Of a stretch of 64,000 nt of DNA, positions 51,590 through 60,942 are shown piece by piece. The position numbers and the translations under genes are program-made. Positions within the stretch are counted from its first letter, which is position 1. Each line of letters starts with the position of its first letter. The notes under the pieces were generated by a model. It searched no databases. It saw only the letters and a program-made list of their open reading frames with translations, and was not told the origin of the DNA. Source of the DNA: Pseudomonas aylmerensis (lineage in GTDB: Bacteria; Pseudomonadota; Gammaproteobacteria; Pseudomonadales; Pseudomonadaceae); NCBI RefSeq assembly GCF_001702265.1, contig NZ_MAUE01000045.1, positions 521,767 to 585,766 of the forward strand, given 5' to 3'.

Positions 51590-52249
51590 TCAGGCGAGTA
51601 AGTCTTCGTAGAAGGCGCCATACGGCTTGGTCGGGTGAGCGATCTGGATTTCCAGGATCCACAACCCGGCGTTCGGGTAGTGCTCGAAGTCGCCCAGGTC
51701 TCCGCCGCGATGGACGGCGTGGGGGAAATCGCTGACGCGGTGGCCCTTGATGTCGAGGTTGAGTCGCCAGCCCATGGCCTGGGCTTGTTCTTCGGCGTAG
51801 CGGTACAGCTCGAGGCCGACGACCTTGGCGTTTTTCCAGCGGGCCTGCACGCGGTCGAACAGCTCTTTGGCGGCGCTGGCGCAGGCGAGCTTTTGCGGAT
51901 CGTTGCCGGTGGCGAAGGTCGCGCCGGCATCACCTTCGTGGCCTTGCCACACGGCGCCCATGTCGATGAAGAAGATATCGTTTTCGCCCAGCACCGGGTC
52001 GCCGTCGGAGCGTTGGTTGAAGGCCTTCAGGGTATTGGCGCCGAAGCGCACCAGCAGCGGGTGCCAGATGCGTTGCATGTCGAGGTCGGCGAGCACCTGC
52101 TTGCCCAGCTCGCGAGCTTCGGACTCCAGCATGCCGGGGCGGATGCGCTGGGAAAGCTGTTCGATGGCTTGCCAGGTCATGGCCTGGGCAAAACGCATGG
52201 AGTCGATACTGTAGGCGGCGCCCACGGCTTCTTTAGGTTGTGTGGACAC
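51590..52249 (-). CDS. M24-family metallopeptidase (Xaa-Pro peptidase-like)
   Basis: 219 residues from a GTG at 52249 behind GAGGAAAA. Metal-ligand candidates follow the pita-bread pattern: FFIDMGAVWQGHEGD (Asp pair), HRVSDFPHAVHRGGD (His) and the final WILEIQIAH (Glu). It is shorter than aminopeptidases with an N-terminal domain. Hydrolysis of a proline-containing or creatine-like substrate is possible. Confidence 0.8.
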   Translation of the reverse strand: MSTQPKEAVGAAYSIDSMRFAQAMTWQAIEQLSQRIRPGMLESEARELGKQVLADLDMQRIWHPLLVRFGANTLKAFNQRSDGDPVLGENDIFFIDMGAVWQGHEGDAGATFATGNDPQKLACASAAKELFDRVQARWKNAKVVGLELYRYAEEQAQAMGWRLNLDIKGHRVSDFPHAVHRGGDLGDFEHYPNAGLWILEIQIAHPTKPYGAFYEDLLA

Positions 52250-52382
52250 CGGCTTTTCCTCGCGTTGAGCAGCATCAGGCGCTGTGCATTTTACTATATA
52301 GCGATAGAGCGGCGCAGCCAAAGTGCAAACGCGCTGTGTGCCGACATTTTCTGTCGACAGCACACTGCTTGCGCCTGCAGGT

Positions 52383-52961
52383 TCAGACGTGCAGCCACGC
52401 CAGGCCGCCCAGTACCAAGGCGATGCCGCCGGCCGTGTAGGACATCCGTTTAAGCCACTCCTTGCGCGTCAGCAAGGTGATCGCGGCCAGCGAAATCGCG
52501 ATCTGGATCGCGGTCATCGCCTGGGCCCAGCGGTGATGCTGGTGCAGCGCCTGTTCGGATTTCTCGTCCCATTCCTTCGAGGTGGCTTCAAGTTTCTCCG
52601 CCTGCTTGCGCACGTCTTCCTTCTGGCTTTTGTAGCGCTCGATCTCATCCTTGTAATGCGCAGCGTCCACACCGGGGATATGCGTGGCCAGTTCCGCCAG
52701 GTTTTGTCGGCTGGATTTGGCCTGGTAGTAGTTCCATTGGTTGGCCGCTTCAGTCTTGATGATGGCGGCGTTGTTCTTGTCCATCGCCGCTTCGCTTTCG
52801 GTGGAGCCGGCCTGGTAGCTGAGCATGGCACCGAGGGTGGCCATGAGCGCGGTCATCACGGCGATGCGGCTGGCGAAATTATCCCCGCGGCCGTGGGCAT
52901 GTTCGGTGGTGTGTTCGAGGTGTTTTTCGTGGGGGCTGGGGACTTCGAAGGCTTCGGACAT
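52383..52961 (-). CDS. DUF4337 membrane protein
   Basis: 192 residues. One hydrophobic segment near residues 35-55 (IAVMTALMATLGAMLSYQAG), a central coiled coil (RYKSQKEDVRKQAEKLEATS) and two C-terminal membrane helices match DUF4337. The QWNYYQAKSSRQNL segment is characteristic. Function unknown. Confidence 0.85.
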   Translation of the reverse strand: MSEAFEVPSPHEKHLEHTTEHAHGRGDNFASRIAVMTALMATLGAMLSYQAGSTESEAAMDKNNAAIIKTEAANQWNYYQAKSSRQNLAELATHIPGVDAAHYKDEIERYKSQKEDVRKQAEKLEATSKEWDEKSEQALHQHHRWAQAMTAIQIAISLAAITLLTRKEWLKRMSYTAGGIALVLGGLAWLHV

Positions 52962-53044
52962 GGGGGCGTCTACGAACGGAATGAGGGAGTCTGATTCTTC
53001 ACCACGCCAGCTGTCTCAATCCTGTACGTAACGCTGCAAACCTC

Positions 53045-53401
53045 CTACCTGCGCCTGATCAAGCGCATATACACCGCCGCGTTGATCAGCAGCACCAGCG
53101 CGCCCAGCCCCAGCTGGATCTGTGGCGTCAGCCCGGCCGGGTAGATCAGCGTGAGGATGTAATGCTCGATGAATCCGCCGGCATAGCCGTCCTGTCCGGC
53201 GAGGTGGCGAAACAGGTTTTCCCAGCGGGTCAGCGGGCAGGGCAGGTGGAACACCTCCACTGCCACGCCCCACGCGGCGGCGGGCAGGTGCAGCCACATC
53301 ACGGGCCGCCACTTGAGGGCCAGCAGCCCGCCGAACAGCACGAACAGGATGAAGCACAGGTGAAACAGCACGAGGCCGTCGGCTATAACGCGATAGAGCA
53401 T
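53045..53401 (-). CDS. DUF2784 membrane protein
   Basis: 118 residues starting MLYRVIADGLVLFHLCFILF. Four hydrophobic segments, with the conserved ALKWRPVMWLHLPAAAWG and CPLTRWENLFR motifs of DUF2784. An inner-membrane protein of unknown role. The upstream extension to 53605 lies inside the LysR gene and is spurious. Confidence 0.85.
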   Translation of the reverse strand: MLYRVIADGLVLFHLCFILFVLFGGLLALKWRPVMWLHLPAAAWGVAVEVFHLPCPLTRWENLFRHLAGQDGYAGGFIEHYILTLIYPAGLTPQIQLGLGALVLLINAAVYMRLIRRR

Positions 53402-53429
53402 GATGGGTTCGCTTTTAAGTGGGCCTGGG

Positions 53430-54326
53430 TCAGTCGCCGAATTGTTGTTGCAGGTAGTCGATAAACACCCGCAGTTTCTTTGGCGTGTTGCTGCGGTTGA
53501 AGTAGTACAAATACAGCGCGCTGTGGGTAATCCAGTCGCCCAGGACTTCCACCAACTCGCCGCTGTGCAAATACGCCTCGACACTGGAGCGCGCCACGTA
53601 GGCAAAACCGAAGCCGTCGAGTGCGCCCCTGATCATCAGTTCGATGTCATTGGTCGCCAGTCGGCCCTTGACCGTGACCCGCAGCGGTTTGCCGTCTTTT
53701 TCGAAATCCCAGCGGTGCATCAGGCCGGTTTGTGCGCTGCGGTAGTTGACGCATTCATGCTCGAGCAAATCGTGAGGATGGGTCGGCACGCTGCGCCCCT
53801 GCAAGTAGCCGGGAGTGGCGACAATCACAAAGCGCAGTTGCCGGGCCACCGGGATCACCACCATGTCCTCGGCCAGCACGTGGTCGTAGCGGATTCCCGC
53901 ATCGAAGCCCTGGGCGACGATATCGACCAACGCGTTATCCACGGCCACTTCCAGATTGATCCCCGGGTGTTTGTGCAGGAAACCCTGCAACAGCGGTTGC
54001 AGCACCATGCGGCTGGCGGTGGAGGGGATGTTGAGGCGCAAGGTGCCGCTGGCCTCGACGGTAGCGGCGGCGACACTGTGCAAACTGGTTTCCAGCTCTT
54101 CGAGCAGCGGCGTGATTTTTTCCAGCAGCTGTGTGCCGGCCTCGGTCAGGCTGACGCTGCGGGTGGTGCGATTGAGCAGGCGCACACCCAGCTGTTTCTC
54201 CAGGGCGCCGACGCGCTGGCTGACGGTCGACACCGACAGGCTGACGGCATCCGCCGCCTGGGTGAAGCTTTTGGTGCGCGCGACTTGTAGGAACAGGCGC
54301 AATTGCTGGAAATCCGGCGCGTCCAT
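53430..54326 (-). CDS. LysR-family transcriptional regulator
   Basis: 298 residues. The N-terminal HTH (FTQAADAVSLSVSTVSQRVG) is followed by the effector-binding domain (about 90-298). It is divergent from an SDR oxidoreductase gene (98 bp between starts), its probable target. The inducer is unknown. Confidence 0.9.
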   Translation of the reverse strand: MDAPDFQQLRLFLQVARTKSFTQAADAVSLSVSTVSQRVGALEKQLGVRLLNRTTRSVSLTEAGTQLLEKITPLLEELETSLHSVAAATVEASGTLRLNIPSTASRMVLQPLLQGFLHKHPGINLEVAVDNALVDIVAQGFDAGIRYDHVLAEDMVVIPVARQLRFVIVATPGYLQGRSVPTHPHDLLEHECVNYRSAQTGLMHRWDFEKDGKPLRVTVKGRLATNDIELMIRGALDGFGFAYVARSSVEAYLHSGELVEVLGDWITHSALYLYYFNRSNTPKKLRVFIDYLQQQFGD

Positions 54327-54424
54327 TGTGTGGTTTTTCCGAAAGGGGCTTGCGGATTATGCATCTTTTTAACAAGAACACCCGCGCGCATACTTTTTTC
54401 CTCACCTCACGAGGAATGCCCTTC

Positions 54425-55273
54425 ATGACCGATTCAACTGCAAAATCTGTCTGGTTTATCACCGGTTGCTCGACCGGTTTCGGTCGTCAATTGGCGTTGC
54501 ACACCTTGAGCCTCGGCTACCCGACGGTGGTGACCGCGCGCAATCCGCAACAGGTGCAGGACATCGTTGCCGGTCACGAAGACCACGCATTGGTGCTGAC
54601 CCTGGACGTGACAGAACAGGCCCAGGTCGAGGCGGCGGTGCAGGCGGCGCACGCGCACTTCGGGCATATCGATGTGCTGGTCAACAATGCCGGGATCGGC
54701 TACTTCGGCGCGTTCGAAGAAAGCCAGCTGGACGAAGTGCGCCGCATGTTCGAAATCAACGTGTGGGGCCTCAGCGCCATGACCCGCGCGGTACTGCCCG
54801 GCATGCGTGCGCGGCGCTCGGGCACGGTGGTGAATATTTCTTCGGTGGGCGGTATTGCTGCGTTCCCTTCCCTGAGTTTCTACAACGCCACCAAGTTTGC
54901 CGTGGAGGGTTTGTCCGAAGCGCTGTCCCAGGAAGTTGCGCCGCTGGGGATCAAGGTCCTGCTGGTGGAGCCGGGGCCGTTCCGTACCGACTGGGCTGGA
55001 CGTTCGGCCAATGAGGCCGCGCACGCCATCGACGACTACCGCGATACCGCGGCGGCCCGTGCCAGCACCGTGCGCAATTACAGCGGCAAGCAACCGGGTG
55101 ATCCGGTGCGCGCGGCGATTGCCATCGTCAAGGCAGTGGAGGCCGAGCAGCCGCCCCTGCGCTTGCTGCTGGGCAAGGCTGCACTGGGCTTTGCACGCTC
55201 CAAGGTCAAGGCATTGAGTGCCGACTTTGAAGCGTGGGCGGACGTGACGCAGGGGGCGGATTTTCCTGATTGA
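54425..55273 (+). CDS. SDR-family oxidoreductase
   Basis: 282 residues. The classical SDR motifs are TGCSTGFG (13-20), NNAG (87-90), S140, and Tyr153-x3-Lys157 (YNATK). It uses NAD(P)H to reduce a carbonyl of unknown identity. The start at 54425 follows GAGGA at 9 nt. Likely controlled by the divergent LysR regulator. Confidence 0.88.
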   Translation: MTDSTAKSVWFITGCSTGFGRQLALHTLSLGYPTVVTARNPQQVQDIVAGHEDHALVLTLDVTEQAQVEAAVQAAHAHFGHIDVLVNNAGIGYFGAFEESQLDEVRRMFEINVWGLSAMTRAVLPGMRARRSGTVVNISSVGGIAAFPSLSFYNATKFAVEGLSEALSQEVAPLGIKVLLVEPGPFRTDWAGRSANEAAHAIDDYRDTAAARASTVRNYSGKQPGDPVRAAIAIVKAVEAEQPPLRLLLGKAALGFARSKVKALSADFEAWADVTQGADFPD

Positions 55274-55378
55274 GCCTTGGGGGTGACGAAGGTAATCGTG
55301 GCCGCGGTGGTTGCTTGCAGGCAACCCGGACCGCTATTGTGCTGAATCCTTTTAGTCCTTCCCCAGGGTGTTTTACTG

Positions 55379-56068
55379 ATGAATGCACCGCGTACTGCAG
55401 TCGGTCCGATCAAGGCCGTGATTTTTGATATGGACGGATTGTTGCTGGACACGGAAGGCATCTACACCGAAGTCACGCAGATCATCGCCGAACGCTACGG
55501 GCGTACCTACGACTGGGGCATCAAGCAGCACATCATCGGGCGCGGTGCCCAGGACCTGGCCGATTATGTGGTCAAGGCGCTGGACCTGCCGATCACCCCG
55601 GCCGAGTTTCTCGAGATCCGCGAACCGCTGATGAGCGAGCGTTTTCCCAAGGCCCTCGGCATGCCTGGCGCCGAAGCGCTGGTGCGGCACTTGAAGGCGC
55701 ACAACATCCCGATTGCCGTGGGCACCAGTTCGTCGCGCAATTCGTTTGGCCACAAAACCACGTTGCACCGCGAGTGGTTCGGGTTGTTCGACACCATTGT
55801 GACGGCTGACGACCCGGAAGTCGGTGCCGCCAAGCCTGCGCCGGATATCTTCCTCACCGCCGCGCGCCGACTCGGCGTGGCGCCTGAAGATTGCCTGGTG
55901 TTCGAGGATTCGCCGTTCGGTGTGACCGCCGCGAAGGCCGCCCACATGACTGCCATTGCGGTGCCCGACGAAGCCATGGCCGACAGCAAGTTCCACCACG
56001 CCGACCAGATCATCCGCAAACTCGCGGAGTTTGACCTGGCTGCGTATGGCCTGCCGCCGTTCAATTAA
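55379..56068 (+). CDS. HAD-superfamily phosphatase (beta-phosphoglucomutase-like)
   Basis: 229 residues. Motif I is VIFDMDGLLLDTEG (nucleophile Asp17, acid Asp19), motif II GTSSSR, motif III/IV in AAKPAPDIFL and VFEDSPFGVTAAKAA. Subfamily IA with a helical cap, acting on a small phosphorylated sugar or similar compound. Monocistronic. Confidence 0.88.
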   Translation: MNAPRTAVGPIKAVIFDMDGLLLDTEGIYTEVTQIIAERYGRTYDWGIKQHIIGRGAQDLADYVVKALDLPITPAEFLEIREPLMSERFPKALGMPGAEALVRHLKAHNIPIAVGTSSSRNSFGHKTTLHREWFGLFDTIVTADDPEVGAAKPAPDIFLTAARRLGVAPEDCLVFEDSPFGVTAAKAAHMTAIAVPDEAMADSKFHHADQIIRKLAEFDLAAYGLPPFN

Positions 56069-56085
56069 ATCCCACAATCAAATGC

Positions 56086-56148
56086 AGGAGCCCGGCTTGC
56101 CGGCGATGGCGTCCTCAAGACCGCCATCGCCGGCACGCCGGGCTCCTA
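56086..56148. repeat. Inverted REP pair / bidirectional terminator-like hairpin
   Basis: AGGAGCCCGGC and the GCGATGGCG block recur inverted at CGCCATCGC and GCCGGGCTCCT. The element separates the convergent HAD and SDR genes. Confidence 0.65.
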
Positions 56149-56154
56149 CAAGGG

Positions 56155-56901
56155 TTACGCGCTGAAACCGCCATCAATGGTCAGGCTTGCCCCGGTGATG
56201 TAACCGGCCTCAGGCCCGACGAGATACGCGACGAAACTGGCAATTTCTTCGACATGCCCGTAACGACCCACGGCCATCAAGCCGATCAGGCTTTCGGCGA
56301 AGTCACTGTCTGCAGGGTTCATGTCGGTGTCCACCGGACCCGGCTGCACGTTATTGATGGTAATGCCCCGTGGCCCCAGGTCGCGCGCCAGGCCTTTGGT
56401 CAGTCCCACCAGCGCCGCCTTGCTCATCGCGTACGGGCCACCGCCGCCAAACGGCGTGCGCTCGGCATTGGTGCTGCCGATATTGATCACCCGGCCGCCT
56501 TCGCCCATGTGCCTGGCCGCTTCCTGGGTAGCGATAAATACACTGCGCACGTTGATCGCCAGGGTCTGGTCGAAATCCTCCAAGGTGAAATCTTCCAGCG
56601 GCGCGATAGCCAGTACGCCGGCGTTGTTCACCAGGATATCCAGGCGCCCGAAGGCTTCGACGGTGGCATTGACGGCGTTGCGAATCGCCGTGGCATCGGC
56701 GCTGTCGGCGTGAATCGCCAGGGCCTTGCCGCCCTCGCTGATTACGCTGTCCTGCAGGGCTTGCGCCTTGGCGGCCGAGCTGACGTAGGTAAAGGCGACC
56801 GCTGCGCCTTGTGCGGCCAGGCGCTTGACGATGGCGGCGCCGATGCCGCGAGAACCGCCCTGGATCAAGGCGACTTTGCCGGTGAGGTTTTGTGTGGTCA
56901 T
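56155..56901 (-). CDS. SDR-family oxidoreductase (3-oxoacyl-reductase-like)
   Basis: 248 residues starting MTTQNLTGKVALIQGGSRGI after GGAGAT. Cofactor motif GGSRGIG (15-21), NNAG (92-95), catalytic Tyr157 and Lys161 in GPYAMSKAAL. The substrate is unknown. Divergent from a LysR gene whose start is 107 bp away; the frame extending to 57477 is spurious. Confidence 0.9.
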   Translation of the reverse strand: MTTQNLTGKVALIQGGSRGIGAAIVKRLAAQGAAVAFTYVSSAAKAQALQDSVISEGGKALAIHADSADATAIRNAVNATVEAFGRLDILVNNAGVLAIAPLEDFTLEDFDQTLAINVRSVFIATQEAARHMGEGGRVINIGSTNAERTPFGGGGPYAMSKAALVGLTKGLARDLGPRGITINNVQPGPVDTDMNPADSDFAESLIGLMAVGRYGHVEEIASFVAYLVGPEAGYITGASLTIDGGFSA

Positions 56902-57007
56902 GTCGATCTCCGAGTAGTTGATGAGGCGAGTATCGACCTCACCCCGGCCACCCGGTAGACCGTGATTGCTATAGTCTGTGTAAACCAAAAGTTTTGAATG
57001 GGTTGAT

Positions 57008-57931
57008 ATGGAAAGCTTTGGCAGTATCGAATGCTTCGTGCGCAGCGCCGAGGGCGGCAGTTTTGCCGAGGCGGCGCGACACCTGAGCCTGACTCCGGCA
57101 GCGGTCGGCAAAAGCGTCGCCAAGCTGGAAGCGCGCCTCGGCGTGCGCCTGTTCCAGCGCAGCACCCGGCGCCTGACCCTGACCGAAGCCGGCAAACTGT
57201 TCCTCGAAGAAGTCAGCGCCAGCCTCACCACCATCCAGAATGCCGTGGCCAACCTGGCCAGTGCCGAAGGGCGGCCGGTGGGCACGCTCAAGGTCAGCAT
57301 GGGCACGGTGTTCGGCAATCGGTATGTGGTGCCGCTGCTGGGCGAATTCATGCGGCGCTTTCCGGACATCAGCCCGGACTGGCATTTCGATAACCGCCAG
57401 GTCGACCTGATCGGCCAAGGCTTTGACGCCGCGATCGGCGGTGGTTTCGAGCTGCCGCAAGGGGTGGTCGCGCGCAAGCTGTCGCCGGCGCATCGGGTGC
57501 TGGTGGCCTCGCCGGATTACCTGGCGCGGCGCCCGCCGGTCCTTTCGCCTGAAGACCTGGCCCGCTGCAAGGGCATCCTGATCCGCTCGCCGCAAACCGG
57601 GCGCATACGGTCCTGGCAACTCACCAGTATCGGGCGCGAACAGCGCCCGTTGGTGCTCAAGCCCGGCATGACCATGAGCGACTCGGAAGCCGCCTGCTGC
57701 GCCAGCGCCCAAGGCCTGGGCATCGCGCTGGTGAGCATGCCGATGGCCGTGCCGTTCCTCGACAGCGGCGAGGTCGTGCGGGTGCTGCCCGACTGGTACG
57801 TCGATGACGGCACTATCTCGATCTACTACGCCGAACACAAACTGCTGCCCGGCAAGACCCGGGCATTTGTCGACTTCATCATCGAGCAGTTTGCCGAGCA
57901 CCAGCTGGGCCGGCGATTCAGCGCGATTTGA
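57008..57931 (+). CDS. LysR-family transcriptional regulator
   Basis: 307 residues. HTH SFAEAARHLSLTPAAVGKSV, then LysR substrate-binding domain. It resembles the group controlling adjacent SDR genes. It is divergent from the SDR gene and is likely its regulator. Confidence 0.9.
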   Translation: MESFGSIECFVRSAEGGSFAEAARHLSLTPAAVGKSVAKLEARLGVRLFQRSTRRLTLTEAGKLFLEEVSASLTTIQNAVANLASAEGRPVGTLKVSMGTVFGNRYVVPLLGEFMRRFPDISPDWHFDNRQVDLIGQGFDAAIGGGFELPQGVVARKLSPAHRVLVASPDYLARRPPVLSPEDLARCKGILIRSPQTGRIRSWQLTSIGREQRPLVLKPGMTMSDSEAACCASAQGLGIALVSMPMAVPFLDSGEVVRVLPDWYVDDGTISIYYAEHKLLPGKTRAFVDFIIEQFAEHQLGRRFSAI

Positions 57932-57982
57932 CCCGACCTTGAACCGCGGTGACGCCATCGCGGGCAAGCCCGGCTCCCACAA

Positions 57983-58280
57983 CCGACCCCATTCCAATGT
58001 AGGAACTGGCTTGCCAGCAATACCCCGACCTCGCCCTACCGACCAAGCCTGCCCGACCGATCTCATTCCAATGTAGGAGCTGGCTTGCCTGCGATACCCC
58101 CACCTCGGCCTACCGATCAAACCTGCCCTGTCGACACCATTCCTATGTAGGAACTGGCTTGCCAGCAATACCCCGACCTCGGTCTACCGACCAAATCTGC
58201 CCGGTCGACCCCATTCCAATGTGGGAGCTGGCTTGCCTGCGATAGCCCCACCTCGCCCTACCGACCAAACCTGCCCGGCC
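57983..58280. repeat. Tandem repeat, 74-bp unit, four copies
   Basis: Units begin at 57991, 58065, 58139 and 58213, exactly 74 bp apart, each starting ATTCC(A/T)ATGT and containing a REP-like CTGGCTTGCC. Units 1 and 3 share AACTGGCTTGCCAGCAA; units 2 and 4 share AGCTGGCTTGCCTGCGA, so the array is two 148-bp dimers. The last unit overlaps the end of the racemase gene. Confidence 0.85.
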
Positions 58281-58986
58281 AGCCGATAACTTTCTTCGGC
58301 CGCGGCGTGGCATACGTACGAATCTTCGACGTCGACAACCCCAGCCGCACCAGGGATTCGGCGATGGTCACCGCCGCCGTCACGCCATCCACCACCGGCA
58401 CCCCGGTGTGCTGGCGAATCTGCTCATCCAGCCCGGCCATGCCGCCGCAACCCAGGCAGATCACCTCGGCTTTGTCCTCGCTGATGGCCAACTCTGCCTG
58501 GCGCACAATGGCTTCCATGGCCGCCAGCGGGTTTTCTTCCAGCTCCAATACGGCCATGCCACTGGCGCGCACCGAGGCGCAGCGCTGGTACAGGCCGGCG
58601 AGTTTCAGGCGGTCCTCGATCAGCGGCACGGTACGGTCCAGGGTGGTCACCACCGAATAGGCATGACCGAGAAACATCGCGGTGCTGGCGGCCGCTTCGG
58701 TGATGTCCACCACCGGCACGTTCAACAATTCCTGCAAACCTTCACGGCCGTGTTCGCCGTAGCCGGCCTGGATCACCGCATCAAACGGCTGGTCGTAGGC
58801 CATCACGCGGTCCATCACGGCGATGGCGGCCAGGTAGCTTTCAAAGTTGCCCTCCACCGACTCCGCACCGAAGTACGGCGTGAGCCCGACAATCTCGGTG
58901 CCCGGTGCCGCCACAGCGCGTGCCTGCTGGGCAATGGTCTCGGTGATGGATTCGGTGGTGTTGACGTTGACCACGAGGATACGCAT
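58258..58986 (-). CDS. Hydantoin/Asp-Glu racemase family protein
   Basis: 242 residues starting MRILVVNVNTTESITETIAQ. Two catalytic Cys are expected in this family: one in VICLGCGGMAGL is clear, while the first position here is in DAVIQAGYGEHG, where Cys is replaced by Ala. It may therefore be a non-canonical member. Directly upstream (13 nt gap) is an NCS1 permease, so the pair would take up and convert a hydantoin- or allantoin-like compound. The gene stops inside the tandem repeat. Confidence 0.8.
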   Translation of the reverse strand: MRILVVNVNTTESITETIAQQARAVAAPGTEIVGLTPYFGAESVEGNFESYLAAIAVMDRVMAYDQPFDAVIQAGYGEHGREGLQELLNVPVVDITEAAASTAMFLGHAYSVVTTLDRTVPLIEDRLKLAGLYQRCASVRASGMAVLELEENPLAAMEAIVRQAELAISEDKAEVICLGCGGMAGLDEQIRQHTGVPVVDGVTAAVTIAESLVRLGLSTSKIRTYATPRPKKVIGWPGRFGR

Positions 58987-58999
58987 GGAAGGTCCTTGA

Positions 59000-60526
59000 T
59001 TAATGACTGACGTTATCGACTGCAATGCTTTCGCCGCTGACATCGGCGTAGAAAGCCTGGCGCTTGGCGATCAGCAGGTACAGCAGCCCTGCAATACCGG
59101 CGCCAAACAGCCAGGAAAACGGCGAGACGCTGGCAAATCCCGGCAACAGCGCCAACAGGATGGCGATCACCGCTGCAGGAATGAACGCCGCGACCGCACG
59201 CATATTCACCCCACGGCTGTAGTAATAAACGCCTTTCGGGTCTTCGCTATACAGCTGCGGCACGTCCACCTGGCTTTTACGGATCAACCAGTAATCGACC
59301 ATGATCACCCCGTACAACGGCCCCAGCAGCGCGCCCAGGCCAGAGAGGAAATACACGATCACCAGCGGGCTGTTGTAGAGATTCCACGGCAGGATCAGCA
59401 CCGCCACGGTGGCGCTGATCAACCCGGCGCGGCGGAAGTTCAGGTACTTGGGCGCCAGGTTGCTCAGCACAAAGGCGGGCGCGACAAAGTTGGCCATGAT
59501 GTTCACCGCCACGGTGACGATCAGGAATGCGAGGCAACCGAGCACCAGGAAAAACGTATTGGGGATGGCGGCGATGATTTCGGTCGGGCTTTCGATCACC
59601 CGGCCATTGAGCTGGAACTGCCCGCCGCAGAGCAGCACGGTGATCGCCGCGAACACCAGGATATTCACCGGCAGGCCCCAGAAGTTGCCGACCAGGATGG
59701 TCTTGCGGCACGGCGAGGAGCGGGCAAAGTCGCAGAAGTTGAGGATCAGCGTGCCGTAGATCGCCAGCCACAGCGCGCCACCGGCAAAGATATTGCGCCA
59801 CATCTCGCCGCCGCTCAGCGGTTCACGGATCGACCAGGCAATGTTGCCGCCCGCCTGGAAGTACATCCAGCCGGCCAGCGAGGCCACCGTCAGCAGAATC
59901 ACCGGCCCGGCGAAGCCTTCATAGCGCCGCACCATCTCCATGCCGTAGGCCAGGATCACCAGCTGTACCAGCCAGATCGCGACAAAACACGCCCAGCCAA
60001 GGGACGACAGGCCCAGAATCGAGTTGTGGTCATAGGCGGCGAAGCCTGGATGAATGGCGGTAAGCAACACGCGGAAAACGACCGAGGCCAGGTAGGTCTG
60101 GATTCCGAACCAGGCAATCGCAATCACCGCGCGGATCAGTGCCGGGATCTGCGCGCCATGGATGCCGAAACTGATACGGCTGATCACGGGAAACGGCACG
60201 CCGGTCTTCTGCCCCATGTACCCCGACAGGTTCATGAAGAAATACACCAGCGCTGCGCCGATCCCCAGGGACAACAGGATCTGCCAGCCACCCAGGCCCA
60301 GGGCGTACAAGCCAATGGCGAACGAGTAGTTGGCGATGTTGTGCACGTCGTTGGTCCACAGCGCAAAGATGCTGTAGCGGCCCCAGCGCCGGCCTTCGAC
60401 CTTGGTGGGCGCCAGGTCCTTGTTGTGCAGGCGCGGGCTCAGTACCAGCGGGCCGGGACCTGTGGTCTCGGGGCTCAGGGAGGAGGGCAGATCCAGTGCG
60501 ATATTATTGGAGAGACTAGTACGCAT
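59000..60526 (-). CDS. NCS1-family nucleobase/hydantoin permease
   Basis: 508 residues starting MRTSLSNNIALDLPSSLSPE. About 12 membrane helices. The NCS1 signature follows in WTNDVHNIANYSFAIGLYAL, QKTGVPFPVISRISFG and ILVGNFWGLPVN. It imports allantoin, hydantoin, uracil or a similar ring compound with a cation. It lies first in the operon with the racemase. A palindromic TTGTATACAA 68 nt upstream is its candidate operator. Confidence 0.9.
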   Translation of the reverse strand: MRTSLSNNIALDLPSSLSPETTGPGPLVLSPRLHNKDLAPTKVEGRRWGRYSIFALWTNDVHNIANYSFAIGLYALGLGGWQILLSLGIGAALVYFFMNLSGYMGQKTGVPFPVISRISFGIHGAQIPALIRAVIAIAWFGIQTYLASVVFRVLLTAIHPGFAAYDHNSILGLSSLGWACFVAIWLVQLVILAYGMEMVRRYEGFAGPVILLTVASLAGWMYFQAGGNIAWSIREPLSGGEMWRNIFAGGALWLAIYGTLILNFCDFARSSPCRKTILVGNFWGLPVNILVFAAITVLLCGGQFQLNGRVIESPTEIIAAIPNTFFLVLGCLAFLIVTVAVNIMANFVAPAFVLSNLAPKYLNFRRAGLISATVAVLILPWNLYNSPLVIVYFLSGLGALLGPLYGVIMVDYWLIRKSQVDVPQLYSEDPKGVYYYSRGVNMRAVAAFIPAAVIAILLALLPGFASVSPFSWLFGAGIAGLLYLLIAKRQAFYADVSGESIAVDNVSH

Positions 60527-60593
60527 TCCGGCAGGCTCCAGCACATCGGCAGGCAAGCCGCCGATGGCAAAGTGTATGTAGGTTTTGTATTTA

Positions 60594-60603
60594 TTGTATA
60601 CAA
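60594..60603. promoter_or_regulatory. TTGTATACAA operator-like palindrome
   Basis: A perfect 10-bp palindrome in the AT-rich leader of the NCS1 gene, of the type bound by GntR/FadR-like regulators. No such regulator is encoded in the window. Confidence 0.5.
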
Positions 60604-60886
60604 AGCGTTTTTCACCTTAAGCCACATGCGTGCCAGTTTTCGTTCTATGAAAACGGCGGGTAATTTCGTTTTTGTAGAGTCGGCAAATAACTAGCTGAAT
60701 CTAAAGCGATATAAATTGACCGTTCGAACAGCTATTTATTTTTACGCTGCCTGGGGTCGATTCAGGAGGGGAAGGGAAGGGCGTGTCGAGGTGTTACGTT
60801 ATGGTGCGGGCTCAGAAGAATTGCACACATAAATGGCACCGATGGTTACATCTTTGTGTACATGATTGCTGGCTACAATGAACAAA
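60604..60886. other. Intergenic region upstream of NCS1 and cysH
   Basis: Non-coding AT-rich stretch; no protein gene is supported. It also includes a TGTGTACA-like palindrome near 60857. It presumably contains the leftward promoter of the permease operon. Confidence 0.4.
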
Positions 60887-60920
60887 TGTAGGGCGGGCTT
60901 GCTACGGCGAGCCCGCTCCC
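60887..60920. repeat. REP-like palindrome
   Basis: GCGGGCTTGCTACGGCGAGCCCGC, a standard Pseudomonas REP, lies 22 nt after the cysH stop on the leftward transcript and may act in 3'-end stability. Confidence 0.6.
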
Positions 60921-60942
60921 AGATTTTTAACCAAATCGGCCC

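Noticed and set aside
57983..58280. CRISPR array
   Set aside because: The regular 74-bp spacing comes from tandem duplication of whole units; there are no distinct spacers and no cas genes.
59003..60694. 563-residue plus-strand frame opposite the NCS1 permease
   Set aside because: Low-complexity His/Gln/Arg-rich translation typical of an antisense frame; the permease signature lies on the minus strand.
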